From Clostridiales bacterium UBA4698 (lineage in GTDB: Bacteria > Bacillota > Clostridia > TANB77 > UBA1234), in contig DHKI01000008.1 in the NCBI GenBank assembly GCA_002404755.1, positions 1-16,230 of the forward strand: 16,230 nt of DNA. The letters run 5' to 3'. The position numbers and the translations under genes were made by a program. Shown here in pieces: positions 7,916 to 14,281 of the stretch (the stretch's first letter is position 1; each line of letters opens with the position of its first letter). Under the pieces are notes generated by a model. It worked only from the letters and a program-made list of their open reading frames with translations, did no database searches and had not been told where the DNA came from.

Positions 7916-8033
7916 AAAAAAGAAGATGCCCCTTACTTAAAAAGTAAGGGGCTGTTTAAACTTCACATTTCATTGATCACTTACAATGAATTTATTATAG
8001 TAACCAATTACACTCTGATATGATATAATTTGT
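7916..8033 (-). ncRNA. tracrRNA for the type II-C Cas9
   Basis: Reading on the minus strand from about 8033: the anti-repeat comes first (complement of 7994-8029). Next is a nexus-like hairpin TTCATTG/CAATGAA (loop TAAGTGAT, about 7969-7990). After a short linker (GTGAAGTTTAAACA) there is an 11-bp terminator stem, GCCCCTTACTT with AAGTAAGGGGC (7928-7952), followed by ATCTTCTTTTTT. The anti-repeat pairs with the 36-base crRNA repeat by 29 Watson-Crick and 4 G-U pairs. Only repeat positions 9, 10 and 13 are unpaired, which makes the usual central bulge. A promoter sits at the right distance (8040-8068). Predicted size is about 118 bases. The ends are inferred. Confidence 0.88.
7994..8029 (+). 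repeat. CRISPR-repeat-like segment (anti-repeat complement)
   Basis: This segment matches the array repeat at 29 of 36 positions, with differences clustered at repeat positions 9-14 plus positions 1 and 21. On the plus strand it keeps the complete extended -10 box TGATATAAT (8021-8029), so it may also fire as a promoter away from cas9. Its minus-strand copy is the anti-repeat of the tracrRNA. Confidence 0.92.
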
Positions 8034-8039
8034 ATTTTC

Positions 8040-8068
8040 ATTTTATAATCATCTGTATAAAAAGTCAA
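8040..8068 (-). promoter_or_regulatory. tracrRNA promoter (sigma-A)
   Basis: On the minus strand TTGACT (8068-8063) and TAAAAT (8045-8040) are 17 bases apart, each one base off consensus. The predicted start near 8033 falls just before the anti-repeat, as expected for a tracrRNA beginning with it. It may also drive cas9 by read-through. An alternative -10, TATAAA at 15-base spacing, overlaps it. Confidence 0.78.
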
Positions 8069-8189
8069 GAAAAAAATCCCTTTCTTTTACTAATTATACC
8101 ATACTACCTAGAGAAAACACAGTAAAACAATTCGACAAAATTCGACAATCGTGTTCTAAACTCCAATTTTTAGGACTAATCAAAAATAA

Positions 8190-9401
8190 TTATTTCACCA
8201 ATCTCATTGCTTCTTTAGCTATTATTTCCTCTTCGTTTGTTGCTATTACATACATCTTTATTCTTGACTCTGGAGCACTTATGATACCTTCGTATTGTTC
8301 ATCATCTTTGTATGATGGATCAAGTACTATACCGTATTCTTCTAATCCTTCTACACATGCTCTTACTACATCTGGATTGTGCTCTCCTATTCCACCTTCA
8401 AATGTGATACAATCTACATGTCCTAAAACTGCCATGTATGCACCTATGTATTTTCTAACTCTATAGCATAAAATATCAAGTGCTAGTTTTGCTCTTTCGT
8501 TTCTTTCGTCTCTTAATTTTCTTAGGTCTCTTACATCACCTGTTTGACCAGAAACTGCAAGCAAACCTGATTTTTTATTTAATATTTGCAACATTTCATT
8601 TATTGTGATATTTTCTCTTTCCATTACAAATTCAAGTATTGCTGGGTCTAAATCGCCACTTCTTGTTCCCATTGCTAAACCTTCAAGTGGTGTGAATCCC
8701 ATTGATGTATCTACACATTTTCCGTTTTTTACAGCTGTTATGCTTGAACCATTTCCTAAGTGACAAGATATCATATTAAGTTTGTCTTGTGGAATTTTAG
8801 TAAGTCTTGATGCTTCTTCTGTTACATATTGATGTGACATTCCGTGTGCACCATATCTTCTTATCCCATATTTATCATAATATTCTCTTGGGATAGCATA
8901 CATATATGCTTTCTCTGGCATTGTTTGATGGAATGTTGTATCAAATACAAGTACTTCTGGTATACCAGGCATTGTTTTAAGACAAGCATCTATTCCTTGT
9001 AATGCAGCTGGGTTATGAAGTGGTGCATATGGTATTGATTTTTCTTTGAATGTTTTTAATACTTCATCTGTAACTAGTGTTGATTCTTTAAAGAATGGTC
9101 CACCATTTACTATTCTATGTCCGATTGCTGAAACTTCAGATAAGTCTTTTACTGCTCCAATCTCAGGATTTGTTAAATATCTTACTACATTTTCGAATGC
9201 TTCTACATGGTCTCTAAGTGGTAATTCTTCGATTACTTTCTTTCCATCTGGTCCTTTATATTCTATAAAAGGTGAACCGATTTCGCCCTCTCTAGCACCT
9301 ATTCTATCGCATCTACCTTTTGCTAAGATTTTATCAGTATCTGTATCGATTAACTGATATTTTAATGATGAACTTCCACAGTTTACTACTAATATTTTCA
9401 T
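8190..9401 (-). CDS. ackA: Acetate kinase
   Basis: Converts acetyl phosphate and ADP to acetate and ATP, the energy-yielding last step of acetate fermentation; cytoplasmic dimer of the ASKHA fold. The 403-residue chain is full length. Signatures in order: the N-terminal VVNCGSSSLKYQLID, GHRIVNGG with the substrate-binding Arg, the PLHNPA stretch, VFDTTFHQTMP with the catalytic Asp, GAHGMSH, HLGNGSSITAVKNG, then GTRSGDLDP with the catalytic Arg, and FEGGIGEH near the C-terminus, ending with TNEEEIIA. The ATG at 9401 has AGGAGG eight bases upstream. It lies 33 bp downstream of pta on the same strand and is presumably cotranscribed from the pta promoter. No clear terminator is seen after its stop, where only a 155-bp gap separates it from tracrRNA, so some read-through into the Cas locus is possible. 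Confidence 0.98.
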   Translation of the reverse strand: MKILVVNCGSSSLKYQLIDTDTDKILAKGRCDRIGAREGEIGSPFIEYKGPDGKKVIEELPLRDHVEAFENVVRYLTNPEIGAVKDLSEVSAIGHRIVNGGPFFKESTLVTDEVLKTFKEKSIPYAPLHNPAALQGIDACLKTMPGIPEVLVFDTTFHQTMPEKAYMYAIPREYYDKYGIRRYGAHGMSHQYVTEEASRLTKIPQDKLNMISCHLGNGSSITAVKNGKCVDTSMGFTPLEGLAMGTRSGDLDPAILEFVMERENITINEMLQILNKKSGLLAVSGQTGDVRDLRKLRDERNERAKLALDILCYRVRKYIGAYMAVLGHVDCITFEGGIGEHNPDVVRACVEGLEEYGIVLDPSYKDDEQYEGIISAPESRIKMYVIATNEEEIIAKEAMRLVK

Positions 9402-9434
9402 TTTTTAATTCCTCCTAAATTACTGATTATTATA

Positions 9435-10427
9435 TTATTCTTGTGCTTGTACAGCTGTAATAGCAACTACACCAACGATATCATCTGATTTGCATCCTCT
9501 GCTTAAATCATTAACTGGTTTTGCTATACCTTGTGTAACAGGCCCATAAGCTTCTGCCTTAGCAAGTCTCTCAACAAGTTTGTATCCAATATTACCAGCA
9601 TTTAAATCTGGGAATATTAAAACATTTGCCTTGCCAGCAACTTTGCTATCTGGAGCTTTTTTGCTTCCTACAGATGGAACAATTGAAGCATCAGCTTGCA
9701 TTTCTCCATCTACTAATAAATCTGGCATTTTTTCTTTAACTAGCTTCGTAGCATTTATAACTTTTGATGTCATATCTGTAAGTGGTGCACTTCCCATTGT
9801 TGAATATGAAAGCATAGATATTCTTGGCTCTTTTCCTGTAAGCTTTGTCCAACTTTTTGCCGAAGAAATAGCTATTTCAGATAGTTCTTCTTCATTTGGA
9901 TTAACATTCAATCCGCAATCTGAGAATAAGAACATTCCCTCTTCACCAAGTTCACAGTTAGGAACATTCATGATAAAGAAAGATGAAACTAGTTTAACAC
10001 CAGGTGCTGTTTTTAATATTTGAAGTGCTGGTCTTAATGTATCTGCTGTTGAACAAACACTACCTGCAACTAAACCATCAGCATCGCCTTGTTTAACCAT
10101 CATTGTACCAAAATATATATTATGTTTTAATGTTTCATGAGCTTTTTCTAAAGTCATTCCTTTAGCTTTTCTAAGCTCATAAAAAGCATTTGCGTATTCT
10201 TCAAATTTTTCTGATTCAGTAGGATTTATAACCGTGATATCTGATATATCTATATTACCAGCAACGTTTTCTAACTCTTTTCTATCTCCTACTAAAACTA
10301 CTTTTGCAAATCCCTCATCTGTAACTTTTCTAGCTGCTTCTAATACTCTAATGTCTGTACTTTCTGGAAGTACAATAGTCTTAATTGAATTTCTTGCTTT
10401 TTCTTTTATTGCATCAACAAAACTCAT
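9435..10427 (-). CDS. pta: Phosphate acetyltransferase
   Basis: Converts acetyl-CoA and phosphate to acetyl phosphate and CoA, feeding acetate kinase. At 330 residues it is the short, single-domain form lacking the N-terminal regulatory domain of the enterobacterial enzyme. Visible family features: IVLPESTDIRVLEAA near the N-terminus, QGDADGLVAGSVCSTADTLR, the MLSYSTMGSA stretch, VDGEMQADASIVP, and the C-terminal KPVNDLSRGCKSDDIVG with the substrate-binding Ser/Arg pair. ATG 10427 has AGGAG eleven bases upstream. It is the first gene of the pta-ackA operon and has its own strong promoter, 10464-10492. Confidence 0.97.
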   Translation of the reverse strand: MSFVDAIKEKARNSIKTIVLPESTDIRVLEAARKVTDEGFAKVVLVGDRKELENVAGNIDISDITVINPTESEKFEEYANAFYELRKAKGMTLEKAHETLKHNIYFGTMMVKQGDADGLVAGSVCSTADTLRPALQILKTAPGVKLVSSFFIMNVPNCELGEEGMFLFSDCGLNVNPNEEELSEIAISSAKSWTKLTGKEPRISMLSYSTMGSAPLTDMTSKVINATKLVKEKMPDLLVDGEMQADASIVPSVGSKKAPDSKVAGKANVLIFPDLNAGNIGYKLVERLAKAEAYGPVTQGIAKPVNDLSRGCKSDDIVGVVAITAVQAQE

Positions 10428-10463
10428 AAATAATGCATCTCCTTTTTTATATAATTCTCCTCG

Positions 10464-10492
10464 ATTATATAACGAATTAGCTTTACATTCAA
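10464..10492 (-). promoter_or_regulatory. Promoter of the pta-ackA operon
   Basis: On the minus strand TTGAAT (10492-10487) and a perfect TATAAT (10469-10464) are 17 bases apart. The predicted start near 10457 leaves a 30-base leader containing the pta ribosome site. It lies just downstream of the terminator of the preceding gene. Confidence 0.85.
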
Positions 10493-10494
10493 GG

Positions 10495-10548
10495 AAAAAT
10501 TAAAGATTGGCCATGTGTATTTTTATAAGAGCACAAAGCCAATCTTTA
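10495..10548 (-). terminator. Terminator of the Cys/Asn-rich protein gene
   Basis: An 11-bp perfect stem, TAAAGATTGGC with GCCAATCTTTA (10501-10511 and 10538-10548), has a 26-base loop and is followed on the minus strand by ATTTTT. It separates the upstream gene from the pta promoter. The loop is long for a terminator. Confidence 0.7.
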
Positions 10549-10554
10549 TACTAT

Positions 10555-11040
10555 TTAACCATTACAATTATGAATAGTTACAAACGAAAGACCATCTGTA
10601 TTGCAAAGCATACAGTTACTGTTGTTCACACCAGATAATGTTATAAAGTCATTCCCAACGCAAGACAAAACACCTGTTCTTTTAAAGCAAGTTCCGCATA
10701 TATTAAACTCACATGTACATCTTCTTCCTATAAAGTTTCTTAAATTTCTTTGCAGATTATTAGAGGTTACATTAGCTCCAAGTGTTGCTGTGTTATTGTT
10801 TCCTTGATTGTTATTACATGAATTGTTGTTGCCATTACAATTGCATGAACATGTATTATTATTTGCACATCCATTGCAGTTACATATATTGTTGCAACCA
10901 CATGAAGTAGAATTATTTCCTAATACATTTTCATTGCTGAATGTACCTAATACTGGCATATTTCCGTTTTCTATAAATAGACCTACACCATTTGAATTAT
11001 TTGTCCCCATTAAGTTGTTGTTACTACAATTAGCACACAT
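10555..11040 (-). CDS. Cys/Asn-rich protein, possibly spore-surface
   Basis: A 161-residue protein with a two-part build. Residues 1 to about 100 are low complexity, dominated by Asn, Cys, Ser and Gly, with closely spaced cysteines such as CGCNNICNCNGCANNNTC. The last 60 residues look folded: LRNFIGRRCTCEFNIC, RTGVLSCVGNDFITLSG and LSFVTIHN. That strand-rich pattern recalls small spore-coat proteins with an Sm-like or DUF2642-type barrel; this is a visual likeness only. Cys/Asn-rich tails are common in spore-coat and exosporium proteins, where disulphide cross-linking is expected. No signal peptide or membrane segment is seen. ATG 11040 is preferred because AGGAGGTGG lies 9-12 bases upstream; a Met eight codons earlier would place that site inside the gene. 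It is single-gene, with its own terminator. Confidence 0.8.
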   Translation of the reverse strand: MCANCSNNNLMGTNNSNGVGLFIENGNMPVLGTFSNENVLGNNSTSCGCNNICNCNGCANNNTCSCNCNGNNNSCNNNQGNNNTATLGANVTSNNLQRNLRNFIGRRCTCEFNICGTCFKRTGVLSCVGNDFITLSGVNNSNCMLCNTDGLSFVTIHNCNG

Positions 11041-11096
11041 ACCTATAATCCACCTCCTTTTCATAATATATTATTCAAAAAATATATAAACGAAAC

Positions 11097-11125
11097 TTGT
11101 CTAGTGTATATTAGTAATATATAAT
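11097..11125 (+). promoter_or_regulatory. Promoter of the RluA-type gene
   Basis: TTGTCT (11097-11102) and a perfect TATAAT (11120-11125) are 17 bases apart. The predicted start is near 11132. On the other strand TATTAT (11126-11121), with TTGTAA 16 bases upstream, could serve the divergent Cys/Asn-rich gene, so the two -10 boxes would overlap; that second promoter is weaker evidence. Confidence 0.78.
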
Positions 11126-11138
11126 ACCCGTATTAGAG

Positions 11139-12011
11139 GTGATTACAATTAAACTAACATATACTGTTTTAAAAGAAGATGAGGGTAAAAAGGTTGGAAA
11201 TATTCTAAGAGATAAGCTAAATGTTTCATCTAGATTACTCAATAAATTAAAAATGAATGGCAAAATTCTAGCAAATAGAACAAGTGTTTTTTCAAGCTAT
11301 ATTGTCCACTTAAATGATGAAATAGAAGTAAATATCGACTTTGAAGAAGAAGATAATATTCTTCCTGAGCAAATGGATTTAGAGATATTATATGAGGATG
11401 AATACTTTTTGGCAATAAATAAGCCGTTTGGAACAGTTGTTCATCCCTCTTCATATCATCCCAATAATACACTTGCAAATGGCGTTAAATATTATTTGAA
11501 TAATAAAAAGAAAATCCGTGCAATCAATCGATTAGATAGAGATACTTCTGGTATCGTCTTATTTGCAAAAAATGAATATATCCAAGAATTGATGATAAAA
11601 GACAAAACTATCAATAAAGAATACTTCGCAATAGTGCTTGGCAAGTTAGAAGATACAAAAGGAATTATAAATGCTCCGATTGCCAGAAAAGATGGAAGTA
11701 TAATGGAGCGAGAAATAAATGAAGAGGGACAAACTGCTATTACTCATTATGAAGTTGTTAAGTTTATAAAAGAAAAAGACCTCTCTCTCCTACACCTAAA
11801 ATTAGAAACAGGTAGAACACATCAAATTCGCGTACATTTAGCTTATATCGGTCATTCTATTTTAGGCGACACATTATACGGCACAGAAACCAATCTTATA
11901 AATAGACAAGCATTACATGCGTATAAGATGACATTTAATCATCCAATCTTAAATTCTGAAATTGAAATAATAGCACCAATGCCGGATGATATGAATAAAA
12001 TACTTATTTAA
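11139..12011 (+). CDS. RluA-family pseudouridine synthase
   Basis: Isomerises specific uridines in rRNA (or tRNA) to pseudouridine. An S4 RNA-binding domain occupies residues about 12-70 (GNILRDKLNVSSRLLNKLKM). The catalytic domain follows, with NKPFGTVVHPS, the RluA signature INRLDRDTSGIVLFAKN (catalytic Asp133, with Asn where most have His before RLD), and TGRTHQIRVHLAYIGHSILG. The 290-residue length fits RluD/YlyB-like Firmicute proteins; which uridine is modified cannot be told. The start is uncertain: GTG 11139 overlaps the apparent ribosome site AGAGGTG and would leave only about 7 bases of leader after the predicted transcription start. An ATT at 11148, in frame and well placed behind that site, may be the true start. 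No other ATG, GTG or TTG start lies near. Confidence 0.92.
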   Translation: MITIKLTYTVLKEDEGKKVGNILRDKLNVSSRLLNKLKMNGKILANRTSVFSSYIVHLNDEIEVNIDFEEEDNILPEQMDLEILYEDEYFLAINKPFGTVVHPSSYHPNNTLANGVKYYLNNKKKIRAINRLDRDTSGIVLFAKNEYIQELMIKDKTINKEYFAIVLGKLEDTKGIINAPIARKDGSIMEREINEEGQTAITHYEVVKFIKEKDLSLLHLKLETGRTHQIRVHLAYIGHSILGDTLYGTETNLINRQALHAYKMTFNHPILNSEIEIIAPMPDDMNKILI

Positions 12012-12018
12012 AAGTACG

Positions 12019-12050
12019 AAAAAAACTAGCCTTACAAGCTAGTTTTTTTT
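12019..12050. terminator. Shared terminator of the rluA-type gene and rnpB
   Basis: The 11-bp stem AAAAAACTAGC/GCTAGTTTTTT with a 7-base loop is flanked by A and T runs, so it works in both directions. It lies 8 bp after the plus-strand stop codon and just past the 3' end of minus-strand rnpB. Confidence 0.9.
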
Positions 12051-12055
12051 CATAT

Positions 12056-12390
12056 ACAAAGTAAATCTGTAAGCCGGGTTCTGTATTAGATAATCATTTA
12101 TCTAGGACATATATTGCTATATGCCTCAAGCCGTACAATCAAAGGTCGACGAGCAGCCTTAATCCTTCGAAACGTTGCTCCAGGTGGGGTTTACATAGCT
12201 AGCATGTCTCCATGCTACTGGTAGGCTCTTACCCTGCCTTTCCATCCTTGCCAATAAAATTGGCGGTTTATTTCTGTTGCACTTTCCTTAGAGTTACCTC
12301 CACCAGCCGTTAGCTGGCACCTTGCTCTGTGGAGCCCGGACTTTCCTCTCGTGCCTCAAATGAGCACCAGCGATTATCTGACTTACTCCA
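12056..12390 (-). ncRNA. rnpB: RNase P RNA, type A-like
   Basis: Catalytic RNA that trims the 5' leader from tRNA precursors. On the minus strand the conserved blocks appear in order: GAGGAAAGTCCGGGCTCC near the 5' end, GGAAAGTGCAACAGAAA followed by ACCGCC, the GGTAAGAGCCTACC region, and the 3' block ACAGAACCCGGCTTACAG. The terminal helix P1 forms between GTAAGTC (12386-12380) and GATTTAC (12067-12061). A promoter puts the 5' end near 12390, and the shared terminator follows the 3' end. About 335 nt, normal for the class. Exact ends are inferred. Confidence 0.96.
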
Positions 12391-12396
12391 TCATCA

Positions 12397-12425
12397 ATTT
12401 TAAAACCATTTTTGGGTTATGTCAA
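12397..12425 (-). promoter_or_regulatory. rnpB promoter
   Basis: On the minus strand a perfect TTGACA (12425-12420) and TAAAAT (12402-12397) are 17 bases apart, predicting a start at about 12390, exactly where P1 of RNase P RNA begins. Confidence 0.88.
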
Positions 12426-12517
12426 GAAATAATACTAATCAAGAGATAGCTTTCTCAACGACCATGTGCTTTTTATGAAAGATTTGAAGTTTTCAATTAG
12501 CAAGAACTACTTATGTT

Positions 12518-12560
12518 AAAAAAATAAAAAAGAGACTAGATATAAAATACATCTAATCTC
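12518..12560 (-). terminator. Terminator of the glycosylase operon
   Basis: On the minus strand GAGATTAGAT and ATCTAGTCTC (12560-12551 and 12541-12532) pair over 10 bp with one G-U, around a 9-base loop. TTTTTTATTTTTTT follows. It lies 11 bp after the stop of the endonuclease III-like gene. Confidence 0.88.
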
Positions 12561-12571
12561 CAAATAAAACG

Positions 12572-13333
12572 TTACAAATCTTTTCCGAGTTCTACTTTTT
12601 TCGCACAAAATTGACTTAAATAGCACTCGTCACATTTAGGGTTAGTGGGTCTACAATATTCTCTTCCTGTTACCCAAAATGGAAGAGTTAGCGAGCCGGG
12701 AAACTCATTGCAAATTTTTCTTGCTGTTGATGTAACATCTTTGATATCATCATTATTAGTAAGTCCCATTCTTAAAAAGATTCTTCTAATATGGACATCA
12801 AATGCAATATCAATGCAATACAAATTTTTTAGATTAACACCAAAGTCGCGAACAAGCAACAAGGCTCCCAGAGCTGCTTTTTTATGACTGATTCCCTTAA
12901 ATTCTTCCAGATTTGCTATCACTTTTTCTGCATTCAAATCATTTCTCCAAATATTCTCAGCATCTGAATTATATTCTTTTACAATTTTATTGATTGCAAA
13001 GAAAATATACTCAGCCATTTTTCTTGGATAACGATGCAATGCAGGTTTTTCTTTTATGAGAGTTTCTAAAGACTCAACCGTTTCCTCTTTTATTATTCTA
13101 CAAAAGTCGAAATGTCCTAATTTTTTTGAAAGATAATAAGGCAATCTCCATGCAACTTCTACTTTAACGGATTGGTCAGAAATTAATCCAACCAAAAAAG
13201 CATTCCAATCCGAAAGTAAAAATTCTTTTTCCTCTCTTTTTAAAATATTATCACTTAATATACTATTATCTTTGATAACTTCCTCAGCAACTTTTTGACA
13301 TGTTGCGTTTAATTGTTCGTAGTATCTTTCCAT
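12572..13333 (-). CDS. Endonuclease III-like DNA glycosylase (HhH-GPD, Fe-S)
   Basis: Base-excision enzyme of the helix-hairpin-helix GPD superfamily, expected to remove damaged or modified bases from DNA. The core helices begin at about residue 43 (NAFLVGLISDQSVKVEVAW). The hairpin is at residues 145-155 (FKGISHKKAAL), with Lys151 aligned to the catalytic Lys of endonuclease III. Asp179 in FDVHIRR aligns with its catalytic Asp. The C-terminal [4Fe-4S] loop is intact: Cys227, 234, 237 and 243 in C-X6-C-X2-C-X5-C spacing. Having both Lys and Asp suggests a bifunctional glycosylase/lyase. It diverges from ordinary Nth (GISHKKA for GVGRKTA, IAFDVHIRR for VDTHVxR). It is the last gene of a three-gene operon, 11 bp after the previous stop, with AGAGG eight bases before ATG. 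Its substrate may be linked to the two nucleotide-handling neighbours. Confidence 0.85.
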   Translation of the reverse strand: MERYYEQLNATCQKVAEEVIKDNSILSDNILKREEKEFLLSDWNAFLVGLISDQSVKVEVAWRLPYYLSKKLGHFDFCRIIKEETVESLETLIKEKPALHRYPRKMAEYIFFAINKIVKEYNSDAENIWRNDLNAEKVIANLEEFKGISHKKAALGALLLVRDFGVNLKNLYCIDIAFDVHIRRIFLRMGLTNNDDIKDVTSTARKICNEFPGSLTLPFWVTGREYCRPTNPKCDECYLSQFCAKKVELGKDL

Positions 13334-13344
13334 TGTTTGTACCT

Positions 13345-14280
13345 CTACTTTCTAAATTCTATTGGCCAATTGCTTCCGAGGATTTCTTCCTGTTCCTTAG
13401 TAGTCAACGCCCACATTTTAGACTTATCATATTTAGGAACTTTAATGTCACCCCAATCAACAATTTTTACTGTTTTATTTGTATAAACAGTATTTAGCAT
13501 ATACAGCTCTGCCAAAGTGTTTTGGTCAAGTTTATTCAATTCAGCTTCTAGATTAGTGGAATCGATACACAACCAATACATATCAGACTTAGAAAGTAAC
13601 GTAAGTCTATCTTTTAGATACCTAACATCATTGTCTTCAAAACTACGATACAAAAAATAGCTTAAAATGTTTTGTGGGGAAATCGGACACAATTTTTCTT
13701 TATACGCCTGTACTCTCGCCCAATCAATGTGTTTATAATTTGCGAAATTTGCCCCAATATAAACCGTTGAATGACTCTGAGCTTTATATGGAATTAACAG
13801 ACTATCAAAAATATCATTTCTGAATTTTTCATCTGTCATTTTTTCCAACCATTCTTTCACTTCCAAATAATTCATTTCGATTTGTTCTTGTCCATAAATA
13901 TTTGGAATGAAAGTAGCTTTCCTATTTTTGATTTGACTCCACAGAAAAATCTCAGCCATTATTCCTTCAGATAAAAGAGTATCTGTTTTTCCATATACCC
14001 ATAATCTATCAGAAAAAATTGCAAGAGTCAAGCAGTCTGTCATCACATTAATTTTCTTTCCACCTAATGCTTCAGTAGAGATATAATACCCAAGGGCCAT
14101 TTCTGGATTTAAAGCAATCATATTATGTTTCAACACTTGATTGCAAATGGCCAACATATGATGCATATCATCTCCATCAAAAGAGGTGTATACCACCTTC
14201 CGCAAAGGCTCTTCTTTGAATTCCTGAATTACTCGTCTAGTATCTGGTGTTAGCATGCTATGGATTTTGTCTTTAAACAT
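13345..14280 (-). CDS. Protein with two nucleoside-deoxyribosyltransferase-like domains
   Basis: I do not know this protein by name. Residues 29-125 look like the Rossmann-type fold of nucleoside 2-deoxyribosyltransferases and DUF4406-like relatives: a first strand KVVYTSFDGDD, NPEMALGYY, then SDRLWVYG and SEGIMAEI, with Glu110 placed like the catalytic Glu, ending KATFI. Residues 172-274 repeat the pattern: TVYIGANFAN, ISPQNILSYFL, KSDMYWLCI, NTLAEL with Glu258, and KTVKIV. So the 311-residue chain appears to be a tandem duplication of one domain. Known relatives cleave or exchange the base of (deoxy)nucleosides or nucleotides; activity here is inferred. ATG 14280 is preferred to GTG 14289 because GAGGAG lies eight bases ahead of the ATG; the gap to the upstream kinase-like gene is then 1 bp, suggesting tight coupling. 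No membrane segment is seen. Confidence 0.72.
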   Translation of the reverse strand: MFKDKIHSMLTPDTRRVIQEFKEEPLRKVVYTSFDGDDMHHMLAICNQVLKHNMIALNPEMALGYYISTEALGGKKINVMTDCLTLAIFSDRLWVYGKTDTLLSEGIMAEIFLWSQIKNRKATFIPNIYGQEQIEMNYLEVKEWLEKMTDEKFRNDIFDSLLIPYKAQSHSTVYIGANFANYKHIDWARVQAYKEKLCPISPQNILSYFLYRSFEDNDVRYLKDRLTLLSKSDMYWLCIDSTNLEAELNKLDQNTLAELYMLNTVYTNKTVKIVDWGDIKVPKYDKSKMWALTTKEQEEILGSNWPIEFRK

Positions 14281-14281
14281 C

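Noticed and set aside
10601..11089. Two Leu-rich plus-strand frames (68 and 93 codons)
   Set aside because: They are antisense to the Asn/Cys-rich gene; Asn codons read as Val, Leu and Ile on the other strand. No start signals.
12420..12517. A small gene or riboswitch between rnpB and the glycosylase operon
   Set aside because: The interval is explained by the rnpB promoter and the operon terminator; no conserved aptamer core or start signal is seen.
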